This document shows, in pieces, positions 1 to 11,561 of a stretch of 64,000 bases of DNA. The stretch is taken from NCBI GenBank assembly GCA_001414345.1, contig LLCB01000107.1, forward strand, positions 110,735 to 174,734, read 5' to 3'. Both the position numbers and the translations under genes were made by a program. The notes beneath the pieces are model-generated. The model was not told the origin of the DNA, did no database searches, and worked only from the letters and a program-made list of their open reading frames with translations. This DNA comes from Hymenoscyphus infarciens. Lineage: Eukaryota; Ascomycota; Leotiomycetes; Helotiales; Helotiaceae. Each line of letters opens with the position of its first letter. Position 1 is the stretch's first letter.

Positions 1-844
1 GATACTAGAACCACTTCGCTCAATCAAGTTTCCACCAGAACTGATATAAGAATGCAAAACACTCCCCGGAGGATCCGCAAGAAAGCATTTCACTTTTCCA
101 TCGGAAACCGTCTTCAAATATCTTGTGACACCCGCCAAAGTCCCTCCAGTACCAGTGGCGCAAGTAAAAGCATCAACCTTCCCTTGGGTTTGCTCCCAAA
201 TTTCCGGACCAGTCGTAACGATATGTGCTTTACGATTGGCAATGTTGTCAAACTGATTCGTCCAAACAGCATTCTCCAATCTCTCGGCATGGCGTTTAGC
301 TTGGTGATTGTAATTCTCGGGGTTATCGAATGCGACTGCTGGTACTGGATACACCTCTGCGCCAAGTAGACGCAATAAATCGATTTTCCCTTGCGATTGC
401 GTGTTTGGCATGTATATAACCAGTTTGTATCCCTTTGATCTGCAGACATGTGCCAGTCCAATACCGGTATTCCCAGCGGTTCCTTCAACGACGGTTCCTC
501 CAGGCTTTAACAGCCCGTTTTCCTCGGCGTCTTTTACGACGTATAGAGCAGCTCGATCCTTGATCGATCCACCGGGATTCATGAATTCGGCCTTTCCTAG
601 GACTTCACATCCTGTGGCGTCCGAGATTTTGTTTAATCGAATGAGAGGTGTGTTGCCAATGGCTGGTGATTATTAGCTTTTGAGCTCTTTGATATGGAAG
701 AGGGGCATTTGGGAGCTTGCCTTCCGTGAGACCCTTTGCGACTCCTTGAGCTTTTGAGATGCCAATTGTGTATGCACTTGGGGCCTCAAGCTGGGCTGCC
801 TTCACTGCCGTCGTGGTAAAGCGCCGTATCCCAAGTCTAAACAT
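1..844 (-). CDS. Cysteine synthase-like PLP enzyme (5' part, runs off the window)
   Basis: This is a PLP-dependent beta-substituting enzyme of the cysteine synthase family, which joins O-acetylserine and sulfide to make cysteine. Exon 1 is 844-721 and encodes an Arg/Thr-rich N terminus ([17 protein letters not shown]) that looks like a mitochondrial presequence. Exon 2 runs from 662 to the window edge. The join restores the family sequence [14 protein letters not shown]. Visible landmarks are the PLP lysine in [12 protein letters not shown], the substrate loop [13 protein letters not shown] and the phosphate-binding loop [10 protein letters not shown]. The intron 720-663 (58 nt) starts with GC, not GT (GCAAGC...CAG), and is the only join that keeps the frame. 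262 codons are in the window; the C terminus is missing. It is divergent from the condensin gene, with about 310 bp between the two starts. The fungal 'cysteine synthase 2' type is the best guess; cystathionine beta-synthase is less likely because there is no N-terminal haem domain. Confidence 0.9.
663..720 (-). other. GC-AG intron in the cysteine synthase gene
   Basis: A 58 nt intron with donor AAG|GCAAGC and acceptor ACCAG|CC. A GCTAATAA branch-like motif sits about 13 nt before the acceptor. No GT donor nearby gives an open, family-consistent join. Confidence 0.8.
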
Positions 845-1154
845 TTTGAGGGTGCAATTGAGGGAGTTGTTATAAACTGATTTCTTTGAGGCCGAGGCGG
901 GTTCATAAGCACGTCAACGCCCTTGTACATCCAGGGCAGGTTCCTTATCATGGCTATCCACACGTGCGTGGGGTCTCCCGGCAACCAAACAACAACAAAA
1001 ATACACAAACGCGTCAGATTCAATCTGAAGGAAATAAATCAAATCAGCGACTCGAGATTACGACGAAAAGGACAACAATACTATCCTCGAAAACGAGGCC
1101 CCGCGAACCGAGTCTCTCATACTCATCGAATTAAGGACATAACAATCATTCAAG
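845..1154. promoter_or_regulatory. Divergent promoter between cysteine synthase and condensin genes
   Basis: About 310 bp separate the two start codons, so both promoters and 5' leaders must lie here. The plus-side leader is rich in A and C with AACAACAAC runs, common in fungal 5' UTRs. A CACGTG-like CCACACGTGCG site is at about 957-968. No TATA box is obvious. Confidence 0.5.
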
Positions 1155-4100
1155 ATGCCTGGAAGGGTATCTTCAAGATCAACCAGGACCTCTGCCGCCG
1201 TATCGCGCAAGTCCTCAGTCCTAACTCTGAATTCGCGCGCCTCAACAGCATCCAGAGTCTCAACCCCCTACGTCGAAATCCCCGAAGAAACAGAAGGCAA
1301 CGAACTCCGAACCCAAACCTCCACCGTCTTCAAAGACGCCCAACGAACAACAGCCTCCCACCGAAAACTCGTAATCAACCTGCGCAAAATCCAAGAAGCA
1401 TGTATTTACGAACCCACATCCTCCAAAAAAGCCAAGACAGGCGCAGAAGATTTCGACGAGGAGCAGTTTAATTACGAATTCACGAGATGTGTGTTGCGCG
1501 TTATGCCAGTGAAGAAGAGTGAGAGTGTGGGAGAACGAGCAATCCGGTTTATTGGATTGTTTTTGAAGCATGCTTGTGAAAAGGATAATGAATTGGTACC
1601 TGAGGATGCGGATGAGACGGGGGTGATGGCTGAGACGCCTAGTACGAGACTCACTTCTCATTTGATGAATACGGTGCTCCCGCTTTTGACGGCGAAGGAG
1701 AAATTTGTGAGGTATCGGGCTACGCAGCTTATCAGTCATATTATCAATTCTTTAGAGGCTATTGATGATAATCTCTTTCAACTTCTGCGACATGGTTTGC
1801 TAAAGAGGATTCATGATAAAGAGGCTATGGTTCGGGTTCAAGCTGTTTTGGGATTGGGACGACTTGCTGGGAATGAGGCGGAGGGAGAGGCAGAGGATAG
1901 CGATGATGATGATTCTGGAGCTGGGTTACTCAACAAGCTTCTGGAAATCCTTCAAAATGACCCCAGCGCCGATGTTCGACGGTCTTTGTTGGTTAACCTA
2001 CCTATTCTTCCCAATACTCTACCTTTCTTGCTGGAGCGAGCTCGAGATCAAGATGCTGCGACTCGTCGAGCACTTTACTCGCGATTACTTCCTTCTCTCG
2101 GCGACTTCCGACATTTGTCTTTGTCTATGAGAGAAAAGCTTCTACGATGGGGTCTCCGCGATCGAGACGACAACGTCCGAAAGGCGGCTGGCAAACTATT
2201 CCGAGAAAGGTGGATTGAAGATTGTGCTGGTACCGCTGAGGTCGATGAGACCGAGGAAGGAAATGCAGAGCCTAAAGGACCAAGTTTCGATGGTCTGCTC
2301 GAGCTTTTAGAGCGTATCGATGTGGTTAACTCGGGTGTCGAAAATGGTGTTGCACTGGAAGCCATGAAGGGTTTCTGGGAGGGTCGTCCAGATTACCGGG
2401 ATGCTGTCAATCTCGATGACTACTTCTGGGATACTTTGAGTGCCGAGTCTGTTTTCATGGCCCGAAGCTTTAATGACTTTTGCTTGAACGAGGGTAACGG
2501 AAAGTTCGAGTCTTTGATTGAAGAGAAGATGCCAGAAGTCACCAAACTCGCATTCTACCTCCACCGTTACATTACTGTTCTTGTTGAAGCCGTAAAGCGA
2601 GTGAACGAACAAGAACCAACCGAGGACGAAGAAGAAGAAGATACCGTGGAGCAAGAGTTCATCGTGGAACAAATGCTTCAAATCGCCCAAACAGTAGACT
2701 ACTCAGACGAAGTCGGCCGTCGAAAGATGTTTGCACTCCTCCGACAATCGCTTTCTATTCCCGACCTCCCAGAAGAAGTCACAAAACTTACTGTTGAAGC
2801 TCTCCGAGGTATCTGTGCAGGAGACGCAGCCGGAGAAAAGGAATTCATCAGCGTAGTCCTCGAAGCCGTTCGCGATGTCCATGACACAATCATGGACGAA
2901 GACCTCCCAGACCCGTCCGAAGTAGACGCAGAAGAGTCCTTCCATTCCGCCAAATCAGTAGTCAGCGACGAGGGCTCTCCCGGAGCCACAAGCAAAAATA
3001 GCAAAAAGCCCGAATTAACAGAAGAAGAGGCACGAGATCGAGCGATCCGGGAAATCATGGTTAATATGAAATGTCTTCATATCGTGCAATGCATGCTCCA
3101 AAATGTCGAGGGGAATCTCCAACATAACGTCGACCTTGTCGCTTGCTTGAATAATCTCATCGTACCAGCGGTACGAAGTCACGAAGTCCCTGTTCGGGAA
3201 AGAGGACTTCTATGTTTGGGACTTTGCGCTTTACTCGACAAGTCGCTGGCCGAGGAGAACTTGACGCTGTTCATGCATTTCTACACCAAGGGTCATTCAA
3301 CCCTCCAGATCACGGCACTCCAGATCTTGACGGATATCCTCAATACACACGGTGCTCACCTCCTGGAATCCAACCCCACGCTTCTAAAAATCTACCTCAA
3401 AGCACTCAAGTCGAACTCCAAAGGACCAGAAGTCCAAGCAGCAGCCACCGTCTCCGTCGCAAAACTCATGCTAGGACGTGTCATCTCCGACTCCTCCCTC
3501 GCAATAGATGAACTTCTCAAAACTCTTGTGGTTTTGTACTTCGATCCCTCGTCAGCATCAAATCAAGGAGTTCGACAAGCCTTATCCTATTTCCTGCCTG
3601 TGTATAGTTTCTCCCGGAAGGAGAACCAGGAGAAGATGCAGAAGGTTGCGCTGGATGCTATGCATAAACTCTTTGAGATTCGGGAGACGATGGATGATGA
3701 GGGGGATGCGGAGGGGGAGATGATTAGTTTGAGTACTATCGGTGCACATTTGGTGGACTGGACGGATCCTAGGAAGTGTTATGTTCCTGGGAATCAACTT
3801 ACTCTTGGCGATGAGGGCGCGAAGAAGGCGGTTAATGGAGACGTGCATTTGGGGTTTGCGAGGGATTTGATTGCGAGACTTGGTTCTGGTATTTCGCGTA
3901 AGTTTCCCTCGCCCTTCCCCCCTTTCACTTTTGTACAATACTAACAAAAATACAGGCGACGAAAAGAAATCCCTAGCCCCCTTGCTAGCTAAACTCTACA
4001 TCTCCCCCGCCTCAACGGAATCTTTGATCCGTGAAGTCTACGAAGAAATCTCCGTCGCGATCGACGAGAAGCTCATCCCCGACGCCACAGGCCGAAACGC

Positions 4101-4446
4101 CCTTTTCAAAATCCATGTCAGTCTCGGAAAAATTGTCAATAACTTGACTGAGAGAGAGAAGTCAGCTCCTAAGAGCAGGAAGAGTAGTGTCGCTCCTAGT
4201 ATGGCTGGGGATGCTAGTGTTGTCGGGGATGATAATACTGTCCTGGTTGATAGGACTGTTGTTGAGGATAGGACGGAGGCGGGAGAGGGGGATAAGACAG
4301 AATTGGTCAAGGTTGAGGAGGAAGAGGATGATGATACTGCTACTGTCGTTGCGGAGGGGGATGTTGGGGAGAAGAGTACGAGGGATAGTTTGGTGGAGAG
4401 TCTTTTGAGTGATGATGATGATGATGATGTTGAGATGACTGGTTAA
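1155..4446 (+). CDS. Condensin complex subunit 3 (CAP-G / Cnd3)
   Basis: This is the HEAT-repeat kleisin-binding subunit of condensin, which compacts chromosomes in mitosis in the nucleus. Exon 1 is 1155-3897 and exon 2 is 3956-4446. The 58 nt intron (3898-3955, GTAAGT...TACTAACA...CAG) joins TCG C to GC GAC. The product is 1,077 aa, normal for the family. It has a Ser/Arg-rich N terminus, then HEAT-like helices from about residue 100 (for example the TAKEKFVRYRATQLI and HDKEAMVRVQAVLGL segments). Acidic linkers lie near residues 250 and 490, and a conserved Cnd3 core (LHIVQCMLQN, RERGLLCLGLCALLD) lies near 640-700. The C-terminal tail is acidic and Ser-rich and ends in a run of Asp. The start was chosen as the first ATG of the long frame after a typical leader. 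Confidence 0.92.
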
Positions 4447-5680
4447 TCGTGATTGTATACTTTTGTTTATGAATAATGAAGTTGGGAATTGCGGGTTGGT
4501 TTGGAGGGGGGGGCGTTTTGGGGGGTACTTGAGTTTCTACTGTTGATATCTCTAATGATTATTCTGTTGGCACTGAGTGCGGAACTTGGGTAGTCTACTT
4601 GTTCTTGGCTTTGGTTTGGATTGCCTGGACTTGCTATGCTGAAAGAACCACCTCAGCCACGCCATGTTATATTACCAGGTATTAGTCTGCGTAATACACA
4701 AGGTAACACACAAGGTAACCGTTGCGCCAGAGGTCACCCAAAATGATTACCGAGCGGAGCATTGTCAGACAGTCACGTGCACGACATCACAGCCACGGCC
4801 CGGGCCACATTCACCCAACTCACGTGACAGCCCCTTCTGACCCTTAATGTTGTCCGCCGAATTTTAAGGTAATAACATCGCTGGTTTTTCGTCAGTAGAG
4901 GTTATGCAGGTAATTCGTTCACCTTTGCGATTTTAGTTTCTTTAATAGAGATCAGCTTAGGCTGGTGGGTGGCTGGGTGTGATTGTTGATATTTTGAATA
5001 ATCCTCTCTTTATGATGATTCCCTGCTTTGTTTTGCTTTCCTACACAGAATGCCTAAGTATACTTTAATTGGAACAAGACTCTGAAATACTGAAATAGCG
5101 CACTAATTTAAGCTAGGAGTAGTAGAGCAATTCTAATTAAATTCTCACGCTTGTGAGATGCGGGAACTCGTGATAAGGAGTATGTCACTTTAATCAACTC
5201 TAGGCGAGCGAAACCGAGTCTTAGACAGTCTATATTTCTTAGCTTTGAATCCCTACGAGGTTACTAGCTAGGAGTAATTTTGTTTTTCCGAGGAAAGTGC
5301 GACTAGCTCGTACCCTGGTAACTGGCGACTCAAGGAAGGAGAGTCTACCAATGGCTGGTTTCCTCTTAAAACATAGAATAGTTTTCTCCACCTAGGCATT
5401 CGGGTGGTTGTTTTTCTAGGTGTGTCAAAAGGTCAAGAAGATGAAGTAGGGAAGGAGGGGTCCTTTTAATTTCATATCTCCAAGTTGACTTGGAGACTAT
5501 AACGAACTAGGGGTTGAAGAGGAGAGGAAGAAGTAGATTTAGGGAAACCAAAAGAAGGTCCAGCGGGACTAGTTATGAAACAAAGAGTGTATAGGTTTGA
5601 AATAGTCAACTGGAGTATGAGAACAGGGTGCGAAAATGAAGGAAGCTATAGCTCTGGAGTAAATATCTATAGATATTCAT
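4447..5680. other. Intergenic, no gene recognised
   Basis: After the condensin gene there is a 3' region, then a GC-richer patch at about 4,690-4,860 with two CACGTG-type sites (near 4,775 and 4,822). No adjacent gene start explains these. The rest has stop codons in all frames and no recognisable domain. Confidence 0.6.
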
Positions 5681-6300
5681 TGACTACCTGGGAATAGTAG
5701 TTATTATCATTCCCGGGCAACCCAGAAGCAATCCACATTTCAGGAGGAATTAATTGCAACTTTTTCAGGGCTACCCGGGTATAGCAGTAGTTACAGTGCG
5801 TAGGTAACCTACAAATTGTCCTTCAAAATTTCGAGGTCTGTTGGTAGGTCACCAACCGATAGCAGTGTTTCGAAAGTTTAAAGGCCATTGCATACTGGGC
5901 TGCTTTTCTTGAGGTTACTTGTCAGCTCTTTCCAATAGCTATTAGTGGGTTACCCATGGATAGAAGCTCTTGCTATATGTTGGTGGCCAACAATTGTGCC
6001 TTCGACATTTGTGGTCTATTGGTAGGTCACCTACCAACAGTGGGTTTTTTTGGGATTGAGTGCCGATTGCGTAAATATCATTTAGTTTACCTGGGAGTCG
6101 AATTTCTCCCTGTTTCCACTTGTTTGGAAGACTTAACGATTAGAACTTGTTTTGGAAAAAAGGAATTCACAGCTATTCGTAGAATATATACTTTATCTAC
6201 AGGTAACCTATAAGTAGTATTTAGTTCGCAAATCTTTGGAGCTTATTGGTAAATGACATATGTCAATTCGTTTCATAAGCAACTTAGACATAGACTCGAA
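5681..6300. repeat. Degenerate tandem-like repeat with ACCCGGG and GGTAGGTCACC motifs
   Basis: Several imperfect units recur here: GGGCTACCCGGGTATAGCAG at 5,768, CTACCTGGGAATAGTAG at 5,684, GGGTTACCCATGGATAG at 5,947, and TTGGTAGGTCACC at 5,840 and 6,020 with a decayed copy near 6,240. The same CTACCCGGG.ATAGCAG motif appears at 24,083-24,102. It does not look like a gene and may be the remnant of a dispersed repeat. Confidence 0.5.
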
Positions 6301-6467
6301 CTATGATGATTGTCATAAGTAACGTGGTAGACAGAAGAACTTGAAGTGGCTATGAATTTTCATCCATTCCATTATTTTAGGCTGGTAGTTTAAAGTTAAC
6401 ATCTCATTCAAAATTCTCATAAACAATCAGGCCTTCAGCAGAATAAGCAGAACTAGCGCGCCATAAT

Positions 6468-7713
6468 TCAAATTTGGCCGTTCTTAACAGCTCTTTCAAA
6501 CCAACCCCGCACAGTCTGCAATTGCAAATCCTTCCCACTCTTCCCACAAGCTCTCGCACCAGCTATCTTGAGACTCGCAGCTGTATTTCCCTCTGTCGGC
6601 TCTCCAAAGTATATCCCGCCGGTAGTTTGAGTTAAACCAAACATGAGTTTGACATCAATAAGTTGAGGAATCCCATGGGTATCAAAAGCTTCCCAAGATG
6701 GGAGGAGCGGTACGAAACGTGCTTTCCTTCCACTCACTACTTTATATTAGCCTCATTTTCTCTTTTACGGTGCACCATCAACAAAAACATAAAGTAGAAA
6801 CTTACCGAGTTCAAACTCAGCAGTCATTTCATCAAAGGTCTTGATATCAGACAGTCCATGAATATTCCTCCCCTTCCATCTTGTGGGATCTAAGAATATA
6901 CCATGCACGATGTCCCCGAAGTCATCGGTGATACTTAGCCATGGGACATCATTTTTGCCACCCCAGTAGGGGACATTGAATGTGAGAAGCCCTTCTTTAT
7001 CCTGCACGTGAGGGAAGCCACCGAAGATCGGTGCTACGGCTTTTTCGAGGAAATTCTCTAGGAACCAGCCTGCACAAATGGGAGTGATGGTTTTGAATTT
7101 GCCGAGGGATTCGGCATATTTTTGGACTTTGTTTTTCACTGGAAGGGGGTTAGCAGGATCGCGGGAAAAGGGGGAGTGTCATGCTCATGCTTCAGGTACA
7201 ATAGGATGGGAACTAGACTGTGATTTGGAAGGGGGGGGGGGGGGGGGGAATTACTGTTCATGGCTTTCATGTTTACTTTTCCATCTGTGAGTTCGGAGCA
7301 AGAGGGTCCAGAACTGAAGACTAGATGTTGGACTCCCGCTGTCACAGCACTATCAATGATAGATTTTCCGAGATCAAATTCAGAGGGGGTCTTGTCATCT
7401 GCTAATACCTTTCCAGAGCTCTCTTGTCAGCCCCCAACCCGACCGGTCGGTTTCAACTTACAAAATCATCCGAGTTCATATTAACAAAAATTCCATAACT
7501 CCCACGAAAAGCCAGAATCATACTCTCACTATTCCACCCATCTGCTTGCACAATCTCTGCTCCGAGATTTTGGAGTTGTCGACTTTTTTCTGATCGAGGG
7601 TTTCGTGTTATGGCGTGCACGGAGAATTCGTTGTAGTTTTTGAGGAGGGAACGAGCGACGGAACCCCCTTGGTTGCCGGTTGCGCCGTAAACGGAAATGA
7701 CCTTTCTACTCAT
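6468..7713 (-). CDS. NmrA-like family NAD(P)-binding protein
   Basis: This is an atypical short-chain dehydrogenase-like protein of the NmrA/HSCARG group. Such proteins are either redox sensors binding NAD(P) or reductases. Four exons are inferred: 7713-7462, 7408-7255, 7138-6806 and 6739-6468, with introns of 53, 116 and 66 nt in phase with each other, giving 336 aa. The N terminus has the Rossmann glycine motif VYGATGNQGGSVA, followed by HAITRNPRSEKSRQL and VFSSGPSC. NKVQKYAESL provides the usual helix after the substrate strand, and ICAGWFLENF is typical of the family. Intron 2 holds a run of 18 G on the plus strand (7231-7248). It lies next to a P450 and an NRPS-like gene, so a tailoring or regulatory role in that cluster is possible but not shown. 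Confidence 0.85.
7231..7248. repeat. Homopolymer run of 18 G
   Basis: An uninterrupted poly-G on the plus strand (poly-C in the transcript), inside intron 2 of the NmrA-like gene and just after its donor site. Its length is likely to be unstable between isolates. Confidence 0.9.
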
Positions 7714-9047
7714 TTTGAGGCTGGTTTAGGATTGTAATGTCCGGATATCTGGGAAACAGAAAATTGAGAAGTGAAGTGAATGATACTTTTCGCTTAAGTT
7801 GGGCGGGCGGAAAAGGGGTGGGTGATGGGGAAGTGGGGCAGTGGGGAAGTGGGAGTGTTTTTGGTTAATTCTTTTCTCCAGGCAGCTTCGGGTGCCCTCG
7901 ATAAAACTCTCACATCTTTCACGGATCTGAGAGGGACGAAAATCCCATTCTCGCTTTGCATTTGGTGGTGTGACAGGTTTTAGTGATCGACTGTCTGGTG
8001 TAAGCTGGATTTCGTATAACAAAACGCCATCGAAGCCTCTTCACCGTCTCAATTGACCCCCCGTCTATACTCCGCTTCGTACTTCCGAGGTTAGACATGG
8101 TAGTATTGGGACCCGTCATACCACAATCATCTCTCACATAATTGATTGTACGCCAATCATGATGCCAAGATATTCTGTAAGAGAGCAAATGCATAGTCCC
8201 ATGAAACATATGTACGACATCAAATCTAGTATCTAAGATCATGAAGTAATGTCACGAGATTTAAGGAGGTCGTGTATTGCACATTTACGAGTTGCACAGT
8301 CCAGGAGCGGGCCGCTGTGTTACTGAAGGTTGGATTGGTGCGATATCGACACAGACCAAGTACCCTCGTAAAAGGATACACCCGCTGCCTGTCAATTTTT
8401 TACTGATCTTATGGAAACAGCCGAACACGGCTCAGGTACATTGTAAGCATGTGTGCAACGTGCGTAGATAGCACCTCGAGGGTATCGAGGCAAGAATCTG
8501 AGATCGATGGATTAAATGAGGTGAAGAAACGTGGTGGGGTTCATGGAACACGTGGTACCGGAATGTAAGGGTTTTATGGAAAGTTGCAGGTTGTTATTTT
8601 CGTGAACCAAGAAGTGGGTTGATCTGGGACTGTTGAGATCTTGTGAGAATGGGAGGGTATGGTGTATTATTGTCTTGGAGCTGGTGGGAGGAGAGGAGAG
8701 GGAATGTGGAATGCGGTGATGGACTCGGAGAGTGGAACACAGAATATCTAATGATGACTCAATGAGTTTTGGATCTTGAAGGCCAAGGTTTGGAAGAATT
8801 TATGAGATGATCTTGAGAATGGTTGTCGTGATGACTTTATTTTCATCATCTGCAATCGCAATCCCTCAATACAGGCTTTTCATCAGTGCTAGCGATTAGA
8901 AGTAGTCTTCTCAACTCGATTATGAATGCATAACATTAACTTTTATTCAAGAGTCTAATAAAGTAGCGAAAGGTATTTTCAAGTCGACGAAGAAATCTTT
9001 CCCCTCCCCCTTCTCGGGACACAGACCATAAATTCAATAAAGACCCC
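7714..9047. other. Intergenic, no gene recognised
   Basis: This stretch holds the promoter of the NmrA-like gene and the 3' flank of the P450. Open frames are short and show no domain. The composition is normal, not RIP-like. Confidence 0.55.
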
Positions 9048-10817
9048 TCAATCAAATGCCCTGTCAGTAATTCTAATCCACAAACTATGCGGTTCCCAAA
9101 TCCCCATCTCCTTCAAATTCATAGGATTCTTATTTCCAGGCATAGGCTCAATATCGAAATCCCAGATCATCCTCGTCAGAATAAGCGTGATATGGGCGAG
9201 TGCAAAACTATTCAATTTACGTCAACACCCCCCCATATATATGGAGCTTGTGGGAAGAGGGAAGGAGGACTTACTGAAGACCAATGCAATTTCTCTTCCC
9301 AAGTGAGAAAGGAAAGAAAACAGCACGATTGTCACTTTCAAACCGTGGATCTCCCAGCCAACGTTCCGGGTGAAAAGTTCTCGGCTCGAAGAAATTCGTT
9401 GGCGAGAGACAGGCTGACATTTGGGACGCTGACACCCATGTCTGTTCACGCATTAGTATCCAAAGTAAGAGGGGGTGCTGGGAAGGAAACACTAACCCCA
9501 CCAGGAACAAACTGCCCATCAATAAACCGTCCCCCTTTCGGAACAATCCTCGGCAATCCAACAGGAACAGCAGGATGTATTCTCATTGTCTCATCAATAA
9601 CCGCCCTTAAATACACCAATTTCTTGCTCTCCGCAATATTGATCTCATTCTCCCCCGTGAAAGCACTCCTCACTTCCTCGGCCAACTTCTCCATCACCCC
9701 AGGGGTATGAGTAGAATAATAAAGCACCGCAGCGATGGTACTAGCCGTCGTCTCGCCACCCGCAGCAATCAAAACATTGAAACTATCAAATAGTTCCTCT
9801 CGATCCATTCCCTTCTCATAAAAGGTAAGCCAGTCCTTTCTCGTCGAATTAGGATTCTCAAGTCGTTTCGTAAGAGTCTTCTTCGTCCAATCGAGATGTC
9901 TTTCAAACTTTCCCTCCAACCATTCGGGGATAAAGAACCTCTCAAGAATCTTATGATAAGGTTTCAGACGATGGGCCGCTTGAACGAAAGTAGCATGAGT
10001 GATAACCCCAAAGATATTCGTGACCCAAGGATGTTCCTCCCCCTTCTCCACACAGCCAAATGCTTCCCCAAAAGAAAGCGCAGAGAGGAGATCAAAAACA
10101 ATATAAGTAGCCCAAGCATCAATATCCACGACCCCATCCTTGCTAGGGAAATTCCCCTTCCCACTCCTATCATGAAGCGCACGAATCAACCCATCAACCT
10201 GTTGTTTAATCGTAGGTTCCACCTCTCTCACACAACTCTCCGAAAAGGCAGGAGCAATGATCTTCCGAAGTCGTCCATGGGTTTTTGACTGGGCGAAAAA
10301 GACATTCTTCGCTTCATGTGTACCTTGAATGTATGCAACAGGATTCTTCTCATAAACATGATCAGTTCGCGAGCGTCCCCCGTATATTTCGTTGAAAGCT
10401 GTGAGGGTGTTGTAAGAGAGTTCTCGTGGGCCGGTACGGACTACTGAGCCGTATTTTTCATGTAGGTCGAGGGTTTTGCGGCAGTATTCGCCGGTTATGA
10501 GGAGGTATGATGTGTAGAGCTCTGAGAGAGCTGAGAGTTTGTTGCCTGGCATGTTGCGGAGGGGGTGGAGGTAGATGTTGTAGATAAAGATGAGAATATG
10601 GATTCCCATCCACTGAAATTGACGTTAGGAAGCTAGCTTGCCTGAGTTTAGAAGGGAAACTGTTACTTACTGCGCCAACAATGGCTCCTAACCACATTAA
10701 TGGACCCATGATGTCAACGACTATTTCGTAGAAAGGCAGAAAAAATAACAAAACCAGTGCTAGGATTCCAACGGAATTTTGGTACAGAATGTCAATCTTA
10801 ACTGAGACCAAATCCAA
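9048..10817 (-). CDS. Cytochrome P450 monooxygenase (CYP65-like)
   Basis: This is an ER-bound haem monooxygenase, probably a tailoring enzyme. Four exons are inferred: 10817-10671, 10612-9497, 9441-9275 and 9207-9048, giving 529 aa, the usual length. Residues 12-45 are hydrophobic and serve as the membrane anchor. They are followed by the HPLRNMPGNKLSAL proline-rich hinge, the I-helix AAGGETTAS oxygen-binding motif, the K-helix ETMR (ExxR), the FHPERW motif and the haem loop FPFSLGKRNCIG carrying the axial cysteine. The stretch HGRLRKIIAPAFSE resembles the CYP65 / isotrichodermin C-15 hydroxylase group, but the substrate cannot be told. It is on the same strand as the methyltransferase and NmrA-like genes and near the NRPS-like gene, which suggests a shared pathway. 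Confidence 0.92.
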
Positions 10818-11561
10818 GCAAAAGGAAGTAAGAACACACCGAAGCCCAAACCGAAAAGAAGCGTCTTCTAAACTAAAGTTCTTTGAGATTTAGAATCCCG
10901 AGGAATTGTAGAACTGTGAAAAAAACAGCCGAAGTCCCTTTTCGTGGTTCAGCCTCTTCCGAGGACACCTCGGTGGCGCCATTGAGATAATCACAATTTC
11001 AATCCCATAGAAAGTGGCTGTAAGAGTGGGCGTAGGACAAAAATCAAAGGGCCTAGGCAATATTGTGTGTAATGTCGATCAAGATCTCTCAGCGGCTGGT
11101 GCAACTTGTACCACCCATGATGGGCCGCCGCCAAAAAGAGGATAATTTGAAATTCCAACATTACACAGTTGAGAAAGATATGGAGTCTTGATAATTCGGC
11201 TTGAAATCTGAAGCTAAGGCATCTACGGCATATCACCAAGAGAGCAAGACAGCGCGAAGTTTGTGACTCTGGGCTCGAAGCGGAATTTCATAATGGAGGA
11301 GATACAACGATGGTGATGATGCTTGATCACAGACAAAGAAGCGAATATTGAAATGCAAAATCACAGTTGATAGCTCGAGTATTCAGAAGACGCAATGAAC
11401 AAATTTTCAATTTCCAAAAGACAGCTTGACATAAGATCCGCCCCTCATCTGCTCACACCCTGCATTTTCGCTTTGGTCCTAACCATCCAAAGGCTTCCTC
11501 CCAACAACAGCATAACTAAACCCCATCAAATCAGTAAGTCCCTTTTAATCGCCAACAATAC

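Noticed and set aside
114..488. 124 aa minus-strand open frame over the cysteine synthase gene
   Set aside because: It is a shadow frame; the true frame in the same region gives the PLP enzyme motifs.
1260..1739. 159 aa minus-strand open frame
   Set aside because: Antisense shadow of the condensin subunit, low complexity and without a domain.
7919..8242. 107 aa minus-strand open frame upstream of the NmrA-like gene
   Set aside because: No recognisable domain, poor start context, and located where a promoter is expected.
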